From Symsagittifera roscoffensis (Eukaryota > Xenacoelomorpha > Acoela > Convolutidae), in assembly GCF_963678635.1 (NCBI RefSeq), contig NC_087066.1, forward strand, positions 60,172,875-60,236,874: DNA of 64,000 bases, read 5' to 3'. A program made the position numbers and the translations under genes. This document shows positions 8,963 to 17,750 of this stretch, piece after piece (within the stretch, counting starts at the first letter, position 1; the number at the start of each line of letters is the position of its first letter). The notes beneath the pieces are model-generated. The model made no database searches and was not told the DNA's origin. It saw nothing but the letters and a program-made list of their open reading frames with translations.

Positions 8963-11900
8963 GCTAAAGCAGAGGCTACGGCCGAAGAGAGACCGACAGC
9001 TGACCATGAAGAGACTACCATTGAGCTGGGTGACTTGTTGGCGAAATTAAATCAGATTGACAAAAGACTTAAGCACAGTGAAGAAGACAGAGAGGTGATA
9101 AAAAAGGAGATAAGATACAACAAGCACGAGTATCTAGACAGTTATTTTAACCTAGCTAAGGCAACAGATGAGAGACTCAAGGAAATGTCAGATAAGGTAG
9201 AAGCCACCAATGAAGAACGAGAAAAGAACATCAAAACAGACATGCAACAGTTGAAGAACCGATATGATGATGTCAACAGCCAATTAGGGAGCCTGGAAAG
9301 GAGAATGGACACAATGAGCAAGAGTCAAGCCGAGAGTTCGTGTGCAATACAGGCGAAGTTGGATGCAATCTTGAGAGGTTCCACTCCACAAGAAAGACCG
9401 GCAGCGGATCGTACGCAAAGCACCAGAGTTGACTTTGTAGAACCACAAAGGAACAAACGGCAATCGACACCGTTGCCCTTAACCAGGGATGCGATAAGCA
9501 TAGCACCAACAGCTGCGAAAACAATAATGAAGAATGGAACGTCGAATACAACGACTGCTCCGGGAGATTCAACAGCTAACAGCAACACAGGACCGGATGC
9601 TATGACATGGGCCAGCACTTGGGAGATGATGAACAGGACTCTAGAGGCCTTCGCCACGAGGAACACTGACTCGAGTGACAGGAGAGAGGGAAAATCAAGA
9701 AAGACATTCAAGAAGCCAAAAGAATTCAAGGACGACTCCGATGGATGCATTGACACTTGGGTGGAAGTGATGAGATTACATCTAGAACAAGACAACTTGA
9801 GTGACGAAAGACAAGCATGTACAGCCATACTGAGCAACTTGGAAGGAACGGCATTAAAATGCGTGGTCGCAAAGAAGGAGGAAGAACGCGACACCGCGGA
9901 CAAGATCTTCGAGATATTGCTGAATCGATTCGGGTCAGGCATGAAGGGTCACCAAGCGATGATGCGATTTGAAAAGAGAAGCCAGAGGGACGACGAGTCA
10001 ATAGATCGGTTCCTAGATGACCTCGAGAGCTTGAGAAGGAGGAGTGACCCAGAGGAGTCGACAAATAGACGGAACTTTAGCATTGCCTCGAAGTTCATCG
10101 ATGGGGTGAAAAGTGATGACTTAAGGACAATGTTAGCAACATACTACACATTGTCGAAGGACAGCGCACCCACCCCAGAAGAAATGAGACAGAAATCAAG
10201 AGAATACATGCTGATGAAACCTAAGAAGTACTCATATTCCGAAAACAGGAACACGCAAGGGGGAAGCCAACCCCAGAGGTCATCATGGTACAAACCTAGA
10301 GATGATATGGACAAGCGCAGATCATGCGCGAACTGCGGGTCAGCGGATCATCATGTGGCTGACTGCACAACGTACAAACAAGGCATGAAGAGCCTAGGTT
10401 ATGCACCGGATGAAGAGGATATGAGCCAGATGGAAGAACACGAGTACTATAATGGCTTAATCATCAAGATAGGCGCCAGATGCTTCTTCTGTAACCAGGA
10501 GGGGCACTTCAGAATGGATTGTCCCTTGTTCTGGGAAGCGGTCAAGGACCAGAATCACCCCAAACATAAGTTGGCATTAGCGGCGGTGCAGAATCAGCGG
10601 AACAGGCAAAACGAGTTTGAATCTAGGAACTTGGGGGCACCAAACACCGAATTGCCGACGAAGACAGTGAAAGCTGTTACACATGTTAGCGGTGCGTTAG
10701 AGTCCGCGGCCGGAAGCTCTCTAGAGATAAATTATAAGAAAGCGGCGACGGAAGCAATTGCCAAAGTGAAACAAGATCTGGCTGCGAAAGAAATAGAGCA
10801 ACGACTAAAGTTGGAGATCGAAAGACAGAATTTTAACGAAGCATTAACCGGATCGAACTCAATACCAGAGGCTAGAACGGGCTCAATGAAGACCGGGAAT
10901 TGTAACACCGTGAAAATGGTGACAGGTAAACCTTTTGGAATATCGAAAATCGGAGCAAGAATAATGTCGATAATCACAGTGGGCGGACACGAGGTAACCA
11001 GAAACTTGAGCGAGCCGAGCGACCAGACGATAATGCACATTGACGTGTATGCAGACTACTTGAGTGGAATAAGTCCACAAACGACTTCTAGAGCGCTCAG
11101 GGCACTACTCACGAGAGGGGGCAGCAAATCGGTACGTGTTGATAATAGGTACACTGAAGCTTATGGTCCACACGAGGTCATGCTAAATATAGATGGAATC
11201 AACATCTATACCAAGGCGATGATAACATGCGACGAAGACCTAATTGGACAAATCTATGTAGGGAAAGAAGAATTGAAAGTAAGATCGATTGGACACTGTG
11301 CTATGCTCGAAGAAGATGCAATGCACATCGGGACGGAAGCAGACGTGACAGGGCACGTGCTAGACATAAATGGCAAAAAGACTCAGTTACGTGGATTACT
11401 CGACACGGGAGCAGTCTTGAGCGTCATACCAATCGAAACATGGGAAAAGATGGGCTTTGACAAAGGTGACTTGATAGACTCGAGAATACGGCTGTCAGCT
11501 GCAAACAAAGGGGCCCTTCGGGTGTTGGGCAGGACGCCGATAATAGCCCTCAATTTGGGGGAACGTAACCTGTGGATGAGCTTCATCGTGGTAGAAAACC
11601 TAGATGAATCTGACCAATTCATTTTGGGCAGAGACTTCATCAGGAATTTCGACGTAACGATTGATCTAAATAATGCAATGTTCAGGATACGGAACCCGGA
11701 TAGGAGGTACGCAATCAAACCGGTAAATTTAATAATGGCGAATGAAAACAAAGCACCGGTATTCTTGAGTAGGAGAGTGAGGTTAAAAGCTAATGAAGCG
11801 GCAATCGTAAGCTTGAGGATGAAAAATTATAATGAACTGAGTGACAACAAGCAAGTGTGTATAGTTCCGAATCCCAATAGTCAAAGCGCTGCTGTTTTAG

Positions 11901-12043
11901 GAAGATCATTTTCGATAACGAAGAGCGGCCTCTGCGTCAGTGTCTTGTTGAATACCCTTGATATACCGATCACGATACAGAGAGGGAGGAAGCTGGGATA
12001 TGCTTTACCAGTTAAAACTCGATACGAAACAATTGAAAACTGA
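8963..12043 (+). CDS. Gag (zinc knuckles) and aspartic protease of the giant element
   Basis: The frame is open directly after the TAA at 8960 and ends at TGA 12041-12043. In order it shows: a coiled-coil-like region (9040-9340); a capsid-like region (about 9700-10200); two perfect CX2CX4HX4C zinc knuckles, CANCGSADHHVADC at 10325 and CFFCNQEGHFRMDC at 10481; a linker; and a retroviral-type protease with LLDTGAVLSVIP (Asp codon at 11402) and FILGRDFI. Known role: packaging of element RNA and maturation of the polyprotein. There is no in-frame ATG near the beginning, which supports a joined reading with the 8435 segment. The following pol is in the same frame, past the TGA. Confidence 0.88.
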   Translation, partial: AKAEATAEERPTADHEETTIELGDLLAKLNQIDKRLKHSEEDREVIKKEIRYNKHEYLDSYFNLAKATDERLKEMSDKVEATNEEREKNIKTDMQQLKNRYDDVNSQLGSLERRMDTMSKSQAESSCAIQAKLDAILRGSTPQERPAADRTQSTRVDFVEPQRNKRQSTPLPLTRDAISIAPTAAKTIMKNGTSNTTTAPGDSTANSNTGPDAMTWASTWEMMNRTLEAFATRNTDSSDRREGKSRKTFKKPKEFKDDSDGCIDTWVEVMRLHLEQDNLSDERQACTAILSNLEGTALKCVVAKKEEERDTADKIFEILLNRFGSGMKGHQAMMRFEKRSQRDDESIDRFLDDLESLRRRSDPEESTNRRNFSIASKFIDGVKSDDLRTMLATYYTLSKDSAPTPEEMRQKSREYMLMKPKKYSYSENRNTQGGSQPQRSSWYKPRDDMDKRRSCANCGSADHHVADCTTYKQGMKSLGYAPDEEDMSQMEEHEYYNGLIIKIGARCFFCNQEGHFRMDCPLFWEAVKDQNHPKHKLALAAVQNQRNRQNEFESRNLGAPNTELPTKTVKAVTHVSGALESAAGSSLEINYKKAATEAIAKVKQDLAAKEIEQRLKLEIERQNFNEALTGSNSIPEARTGSMKTGNCNTVKMVTGKPFGISKIGARIMSIITVGGHEVTRNLSEPSDQTIMHIDVYADYLSGISPQTTSRALRALLTRGGSKSVRVDNRYTEAYGPHEVMLNIDGINIYTKAMITCDEDLIGQIYVGKEELKVRSIGHCAMLEEDAMHIGTEADVTGHVLDINGKKTQLRGLLDTGAVLSVIPIETWEKMGFDKGDLIDSRIRLSAANKGALRVLGRTPIIALNLGERNLWMSFIVVENLDESDQFILGRDFIRNFDVTIDLNNAMFRIRNPDRRYAIKPVNLIMANENKAPVFLSRRVRLKANEAAIVSLRMKNYNELSDNKQVCIVPNPNSQSAAVLGRSFSITKSGLCVSVLLNTLDIPITIQRGRKLGYALPVKTRYETIEN

Positions 12044-12631
12044 AAACAAAATGAAGTCGTTGATTGTCCTAATCACAGGGACAAAATTTGTATCTTGAGA
12101 CGATTGCAGAGAATAAAAGATTCTTCAAGTCTTATCAAATCACTTAAGTCAGAAACGGACGATGGGCTTTCGAGCTGTTCGAACTTTCCAGAGCGACCCA
12201 CGCTAGATGAAATGCAAACTGATAAACCGGTTCTGCCGGAGATTGAACATTTAAGGGGCAAACTGAAAGATGAACAGCTCAAAGCTATCAAGGACGTACT
12301 AGAGCGGAACGAGGAGGTTTTTTCAAGGCATAAGGCGGATATCGGGTGTTGTAATTTTGTTGAACATGAAATAGAACTTGAGGAAAACGCGGTGCCACAC
12401 AGGGAGGGGGCGAGGCGCATGACCCCACACAAATCGGACGCGTGTAGAAAAGAAATCGAAACGTTACTAGAGTATGACATGATAGAACCATCCAAGTCAC
12501 CTTGGGCGTGTGGAGTAGTGATGGCCAAAAAGAAAGGCGACCAGTTAAGGTTTTGTTGTGACTTTCGATACCTGAACTCCGTCACGGTGAAGGATGCCTA
12601 TCCCATACCTAGAATTGATGAGAGCCTCTAG
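12044..12631 (+). CDS. Pol, N-terminal part of reverse transcriptase (to an in-frame TAG)
   Basis: The frame continues without a break from the TGA at 12041 and ends at TAG 12629-12631. It contains RT fingers-region motifs: a region ending in PSKSPWACGVVMAKKK, then RFCCDFRYLN, then DAYPIPRIDESL. The TAG falls where the family normally has a codon between DESL and KLGDAKFF, so it splits a conserved domain rather than marking a natural gene end. This suggests a nonsense mutation in this copy, unless the host suppresses TAG. Confidence 0.85.
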   Translation, partial: KQNEVVDCPNHRDKICILRRLQRIKDSSSLIKSLKSETDDGLSSCSNFPERPTLDEMQTDKPVLPEIEHLRGKLKDEQLKAIKDVLERNEEVFSRHKADIGCCNFVEHEIELEENAVPHREGARRMTPHKSDACRKEIETLLEYDMIEPSKSPWACGVVMAKKKGDQLRFCCDFRYLNSVTVKDAYPIPRIDESL

Positions 12632-15600
12632 AAGTTAGGTGATGCGAAATTTTTTACGACTCTTTATTTAGGCTCGGCCTTTTGGCAGGTACCATTAAGG
12701 AAGCAAGACAGGGACAAGACAGGGTTCGCCTGCGAGTTGGGTCTGTTTCAATGGAAACGGATGCCGTTTGGACTCTGCAATGCAACAGCCACGTTTCAGC
12801 GGCTGATGGCACACGCGTTGATAGGCGTGACGAAGAAGTACGGCAACCTGGTAATGTGCTATGTGGACGACGTGGTAATAGCAACGCCAACACTAGAAGA
12901 CCACATCGAGAGGCTTGACGAGGTGTTCGCGTGCATGAAAAGATCGGGGCTGAAGTGTAAACCATCAAAGTGCGAGATACTCAAGGACTCGATTAAATAC
13001 TTGGGCAGGATGGTAGATAAACACGGTATCAGACCTGACCCAGACGCCGTGGAAGCAGTCCTAACCTGGAAATCACCGAAGACGGAGCACCAGCTGATGA
13101 GCTTCCTGGGTTTCGCCAACTATTATAGAGAATTCATCAAGGGCTATGCGGACAAGGTATACCCGATGCAACAATTAATGAGACACAAGGGCAAGAAGTT
13201 CACGTGGAACAACGCGGCAGAAGAGTCATTCCAGAGAATAAAGAAAGAGCTGTGTGAGGCACCAGTACTGGGTATGCCGACTGAGAAGGGGATGTACGTG
13301 CTAGACACGGATGCGTCAGTAGTCGCTATTTCTGGGATTCTCCATCAAGAACAAGAATGGAATGGGAAGACAGTCTTGAGACCAATAGCATACGGGAGCA
13401 AAGTCCTAAGTGACACAGAAATGAAGTACGGAGCACCGAAAGCAGAGATGTTTGCGGTGGTCACCTTTGTCGAAAAATACAGAGCATACTTAGTCAGTGA
13501 GCCCTTCAAGCTGCGAGTCGACAACCGAGCACTAAGCTGGCTGAAAACGTACTCAATGGACCAGAGCTATATTGGGAGGTGGATAGTTCGCTTGGATGGA
13601 TACAACATGATAATTGAGCACAGAACACGAGATAAACATCAAAATGCTGACAGCTTGAGTAAGAAGACGGAGTTCTACGAGAGGCAAGAACAAAGAGAGG
13701 CGGACAGACCTGAGATCAAAGACGGCTTCTCCTTCATGGACAAAGAAACGTACGACAGTCTTCCACTCACGAGATGGCTGGACAAATCAGGCAAACCGAT
13801 TGAAGATCATCCCGAATTGCCGAAAGAGCCTCTTGAAAAGACCATCTTGAAGAAAAGCAGAGGGATTCCGATAGGAATAATGCTCAAGTCCAAGATCGTG
13901 AGGGAAACACTCAAGGCAAAAGGTTATGATCTCATCCAGGTAGAGGAGGGAACGGTCCGAATAGATGACGACTTAATGAGGTTGCTTGAGAAACTATCAG
14001 ATGACAAGCCCGTGATCCAAGGGAAAGGTCAGGAGGCACCGGAACTAACCATACTTCGGAGAGAAGAAACAGTGAACAATACTGACGTCTCAAAAGGAAG
14101 CATCACTGATAGCAAGGAAGTTGTGCGATCACTAGTTGAAAAAATCCCCGAAAAAATTCTGGAGCAGACAAAAGTCAGGGATAAGAAAGTAACATTCAGA
14201 GAAGAAGTTGAACACCTGGGACTAGATCAAGAGTCCGGGGAGTGGTCCAGATTCATGGAAGAAGACGAAACCGGAGAAGGGAAATTGTCCGGGGAGCGTG
14301 AAGAATGGGATGAAGACTCGGATGAGAGCAGCGAAGACCAAGACAGTCTATGCATGATACTGGCGGAAGAGAAGATAAGACAGCACGACAGGGAATTACA
14401 GACGGATCCATCTTCAGGGACGTACAATCTGGAAATACAAGAGGTACGAGGTGGTGAAGAGCTCGAGAAAATAGCAGTTTCAAGAAAACCACTAAGGGAA
14501 CTATCGTGCAACTCAAACGTCAGAACGAATCTGGTACCAGAAGACGACATGAAAATCGTGAAAAGGATGATATGTGTGAAGCTGAGCGATGACATCCACA
14601 ACCCTGGTGAAATGAATGGACAGATCATGGCGCTAAAGGAGCACGTTAAGGCGAGATACAGGCTGTCTGACCTAATAAGGGCCCAGAAGAATGACAAAAT
14701 GACAAGTAACCTCTCCAAATGGATCCATTCGGGAGTCAAGGAGAAGGGGGAACTTGAGGAAGACAGCTACAAGATCTTGAGCCAGTTCTACAAAGAAAAG
14801 AGAGATTTACTTTATCACACAGCTGAAGGGGTGGTAGCGTGCAAGAGAAGAGATGAGGAAAAAATATTACACAAACACAACCTCATCATACTACCACAAT
14901 TGTACCAAACGGAGGTGCTTTTCAGATCACACGACCAGATGGGCCACCAGGGGATAGATAAAGTACAACAAAGGATACTTCACAGGTTTGATTGGCCGGG
15001 AATGAGAAAAGCTTGCGAGAGATGGGTGAATGCCTGCCTAGCATGCCTTCAAGTAAAAGACCCAAGGAAGATGAAGTTTCCCCTCAAGTCTGTCGAGAGT
15101 TCGGAATTCAATGAAGTGGTGCAGATAGACCATCAGAAAATCTGCATGACGGAGTCGGGTTATAACCAAATACTAGTTATAATAGATCACTTCACCAAGT
15201 TGGCGGAAGCGGTTCCGTGCCAGACAGCCTCGGCAGAGGAGACATGTGATCACCTGATAACGCATTGGATATCGCGGTATGGTTGTCCAATGACTTTCCA
15301 GTCGGACAACGGCAAGGCTTTTGTGGGGGACTTGACAAAAGAATTGATGAAGAGATCACACATTGCTCAAGCGCACTCGACGACCTATCATCCACAGACC
15401 AATGGGTTGGTAGAGAGACAGAACAGGACACTGGTCAACATGCTCAGGGTGTACTGCTCGAGATACATGACGGACTGGGACAAATACCTGCCACAGGTAG
15501 TAGGAGCCTATAATAGTACTCAGCACTCAACGACGGGTATCAGTCCTTTCATGATGTTGACAGGCAGGGAAAGGGCAATGCCTATAACATTCTTCTACCC

Positions 15601-17242
15601 GGAGTACGAGGGGAAGAGGACGTCACCTCAAGCATACGTGAAGGAAGCGATCAAAAGACAACAAGAGCTAAACGAGCTATGTCGGAGAAACACGGCGCAA
15701 GCGCAAATGAGGCAACGCAAGAAATATGACGAAAAGATACTAAGAGCAAAGCCATACGAAGTGGGCCAATACGTGTGGGTCTTCCAAAATGTCATACCGC
15801 CCAAGGGAACAAAGAAACTACTCAAGAAATGGAGAGGACCGTTCATGATTACGGAAGTACATCAACAAGGACGGTTCTATCGCTTGAGTACAGGGCGAGC
15901 AGCACATTACGAAAATCTGAAGCCTCATGTCCCGTCCCCGGAGGACTGGTGCCTACCAAAAGACATGGAAGGTCTTGAGTACCTGGTGGTGGAACCAGCG
16001 TGTGAGGTGAATGAGAAAGGCACTAGAGAGAAAAATGATGGTAATGAGAACTTGAGTTTGGACGACAACGAAAAGATAGAAGTGGAGTCGGATGCAGGTT
16101 CATTTGTAGAAGAAGACTGGAACGACCCAGAGCAAAACGAGGTACCGAAGTGGATGGAGCCGGATCGACCAACACCACCGGAAACCAGGACTGGCAATCG
16201 TAAACGAACAGGTATGAGGTACAATAGGTACGGGGATGACTTCTTGATCGATAAGATACAGCCAGACAAGTTGGGCGATGAACTACTAAGCGCAGGCGAA
16301 CTGGAAGCCGAAGAGGAATGGCAGGTCAATGACGATGGTGGACATTATCCGCAGGATGATTACTCGACGCCAGAATTGGAGACGGATCTCGAGCAGAGTG
16401 AAATAGAAAGGAGGGAGAACACGAACTTGAGGATTCTAGAGTGGATGCGTGATGTCAAAGACGAGAGCCGCGAAGGACAAAGCATTCAGCAAATCGATGT
16501 ATCAGCAGCAAATTACATGAAGACAGAGGACCCTCTTTTCGGATGGACAGCAACAGACAGGCCACTGGACATCCCCAAGGACAATTCAGACCCGACTACA
16601 TCGACGGGGACGTCGATAAATATTTTTGTCCGCGGAGTGGGGGTAGGACTTACCCACACCGAAAATTTGATGATAAAGAAGCTCAAGGAAGTGAGGGAAA
16701 CAAGCGGATTGGAACTGGAGGAAGAAGAACCAGAGCCTACCATAGGAAGGAATTTCAAAACGAAATTCGAAATACCCAATGAATACTCAGAGAACATCAT
16801 GATAACGGATAGCGACTTCATCCTGTCAAACAGGACCAGCGCGATCTGCATCACGGCGGACATGAGTTTCAAATCAAGATTGGAGGCTGACTTCAAAAGA
16901 GAGTACCAGAACGTAGAGTTTCTGTTCAGACAGAGGCCAGGACTGGGAGGCATAGCAGCGCTTCCACCGTCAGTGGCACAAGTCCCTGGCAAATACCTCT
17001 GCTTCCTAGTAACGAGAGTCAACGACAGAAACACAATTGATCCCGAACACGTGATATTGGCACTGACAAGACTACGTGACTTCATGATGGAAAGAGGAAT
17101 AGTGGAGGTCTCGATGCCGGTGTACGACCCAAACAGGGGCAAACTGAGCTCGAGGGAATTGTACGCTATCCTACATGTGGTCTTTGCAGAAACAGAGATA
17201 ATGGTGCATCTTCACAAGAAGTACTACTTGAGCATCGCCTGA
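12632..17242 (+). CDS. Pol: reverse transcriptase, RNase H, integrase and C-terminal extension
   Basis: This is the same frame as gag, ending TGA at 17240-17242. RT: FFTTLYLGSAFWQV has Tyr (codon 12665) where the first catalytic Asp belongs; MPFGLCNATATFQRLM and the YVDD box (12860-12871) are intact. RNase H: DTDAS, AEMFAV, VDNRALSWL and HQNADSLS carry the expected acidic residues. Integrase: a HX4H (HDQMGH) and CX2C (CLAC) zinc domain, then Asp (15128), Asp (15305) and Glu (15413) with DX35E spacing, and HPQTNGLVERQNRTL. A GPY/F-like module (KKWRGPFMITEV) follows. About 430 further residues, acidic and without a known domain, extend beyond it. The domain order places it in Ty3/gypsy. The enzyme from this copy should be inactive as RT. 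Confidence 0.93.
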   Translation, partial: KLGDAKFFTTLYLGSAFWQVPLRKQDRDKTGFACELGLFQWKRMPFGLCNATATFQRLMAHALIGVTKKYGNLVMCYVDDVVIATPTLEDHIERLDEVFACMKRSGLKCKPSKCEILKDSIKYLGRMVDKHGIRPDPDAVEAVLTWKSPKTEHQLMSFLGFANYYREFIKGYADKVYPMQQLMRHKGKKFTWNNAAEESFQRIKKELCEAPVLGMPTEKGMYVLDTDASVVAISGILHQEQEWNGKTVLRPIAYGSKVLSDTEMKYGAPKAEMFAVVTFVEKYRAYLVSEPFKLRVDNRALSWLKTYSMDQSYIGRWIVRLDGYNMIIEHRTRDKHQNADSLSKKTEFYERQEQREADRPEIKDGFSFMDKETYDSLPLTRWLDKSGKPIEDHPELPKEPLEKTILKKSRGIPIGIMLKSKIVRETLKAKGYDLIQVEEGTVRIDDDLMRLLEKLSDDKPVIQGKGQEAPELTILRREETVNNTDVSKGSITDSKEVVRSLVEKIPEKILEQTKVRDKKVTFREEVEHLGLDQESGEWSRFMEEDETGEGKLSGEREEWDEDSDESSEDQDSLCMILAEEKIRQHDRELQTDPSSGTYNLEIQEVRGGEELEKIAVSRKPLRELSCNSNVRTNLVPEDDMKIVKRMICVKLSDDIHNPGEMNGQIMALKEHVKARYRLSDLIRAQKNDKMTSNLSKWIHSGVKEKGELEEDSYKILSQFYKEKRDLLYHTAEGVVACKRRDEEKILHKHNLIILPQLYQTEVLFRSHDQMGHQGIDKVQQRILHRFDWPGMRKACERWVNACLACLQVKDPRKMKFPLKSVESSEFNEVVQIDHQKICMTESGYNQILVIIDHFTKLAEAVPCQTASAEETCDHLITHWISRYGCPMTFQSDNGKAFVGDLTKELMKRSHIAQAHSTTYHPQTNGLVERQNRTLVNMLRVYCSRYMTDWDKYLPQVVGAYNSTQHSTTGISPFMMLTGRERAMPITFFYPEYEGKRTSPQAYVKEAIKRQQELNELCRRNTAQAQMRQRKKYDEKILRAKPYEVGQYVWVFQNVIPPKGTKKLLKKWRGPFMITEVHQQGRFYRLSTGRAAHYENLKPHVPSPEDWCLPKDMEGLEYLVVEPACEVNEKGTREKNDGNENLSLDDNEKIEVESDAGSFVEEDWNDPEQNEVPKWMEPDRPTPPETRTGNRKRTGMRYNRYGDDFLIDKIQPDKLGDELLSAGELEAEEEWQVNDDGGHYPQDDYSTPELETDLEQSEIERRENTNLRILEWMRDVKDESREGQSIQQIDVSAANYMKTEDPLFGWTATDRPLDIPKDNSDPTTSTGTSINIFVRGVGVGLTHTENLMIKKLKEVRETSGLELEEEEPEPTIGRNFKTKFEIPNEYSENIMITDSDFILSNRTSAICITADMSFKSRLEADFKREYQNVEFLFRQRPGLGGIAALPPSVAQVPGKYLCFLVTRVNDRNTIDPEHVILALTRLRDFMMERGIVEVSMPVYDPNRGKLSSRELYAILHVVFAETEIMVHLHKKYYLSIA

Positions 17243-17517
17243 GTCGGGTACATGGAGGTATCAGGTCGGGTGTGAGGGAGGAGTCTTGAGTTAGGTACTG
17301 GGGTGCGGCGCAGGTAAAGGGATCTTAAGATGTGATTGGCATGACAATTGAATTTTAAAAGAAAGAATTGATGGTGCTAAAACATAAAATGAATCTGCAT
17401 GTTCTTAAGGGAAAATCCAATCGAATTGCTTTAAGTGATATGAGAATGATAAGATTTTAACCATATGGGTAGAAGGGGGGTCTCTAGGTTAGGGACGTGA
17501 TATGCTAAGTTTTAATG

Positions 17518-17533
17518 AGCTTTCTGTTTTCAG
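17518..17533 (+). promoter_or_regulatory. Candidate 3' splice acceptor before the accessory ORFs
   Basis: GCTTTCTGTTTTCAG is a near-ideal polypyrimidine tract plus AG, about 220 bp upstream of the 17751 ATG. Env-like genes of LTR elements are often expressed from spliced RNA. Confidence 0.4.
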
Positions 17534-17656
17534 ATCAAGTTTGAAAAACAAAGTTGAAAATCCAACTACACTCAAGCGAGTAACAGAAAGAGAGAATCTT
17601 GATTGAACACGCGATAATCCGAATCTACAGCAAGTACTTGCAGGAGAACATTTCTA

Positions 17657-17713
17657 GGTAATTCTTGAGTTGGTAAGGTAATTCTTGAGTTGGTAAGGTA
17701 ATTCTTGAGCTGG
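17657..17713 (+). repeat. 20-bp tandem repeat containing CTTGAG
   Basis: ATTCTTGAGTTGGTAAGGTA occurs at 17661 and 17681, with a third, partial ATTCTTGAGCTGGT at 17701. It lies 40-90 bp before the ATG of the 1826-codon ORF. Confidence 0.9.
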
Positions 17714-17750
17714 TTAACATCTACCTACATACATCCCGAAGTTACAAAGA

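Larger units (their letters stand above)
17243..17750 (+). other. Spacer between pol and the accessory ORFs
   Basis: No ORF of note. It contains a splice-acceptor-like site at about 17520-17533, three copies of a 20-bp repeat just before the next ATG, and more CTTGAG hexamers. It may act in making a subgenomic RNA; this is inference. Confidence 0.5.

Noticed and set aside
9325-9942. Long minus-strand ORFs across gag, pol and the accessory ORFs (for example 16513-17142, 23016-23714)
   Set aside because: Antisense shadows of GC-richer coding sequence; the sense frames carry all recognisable motifs.
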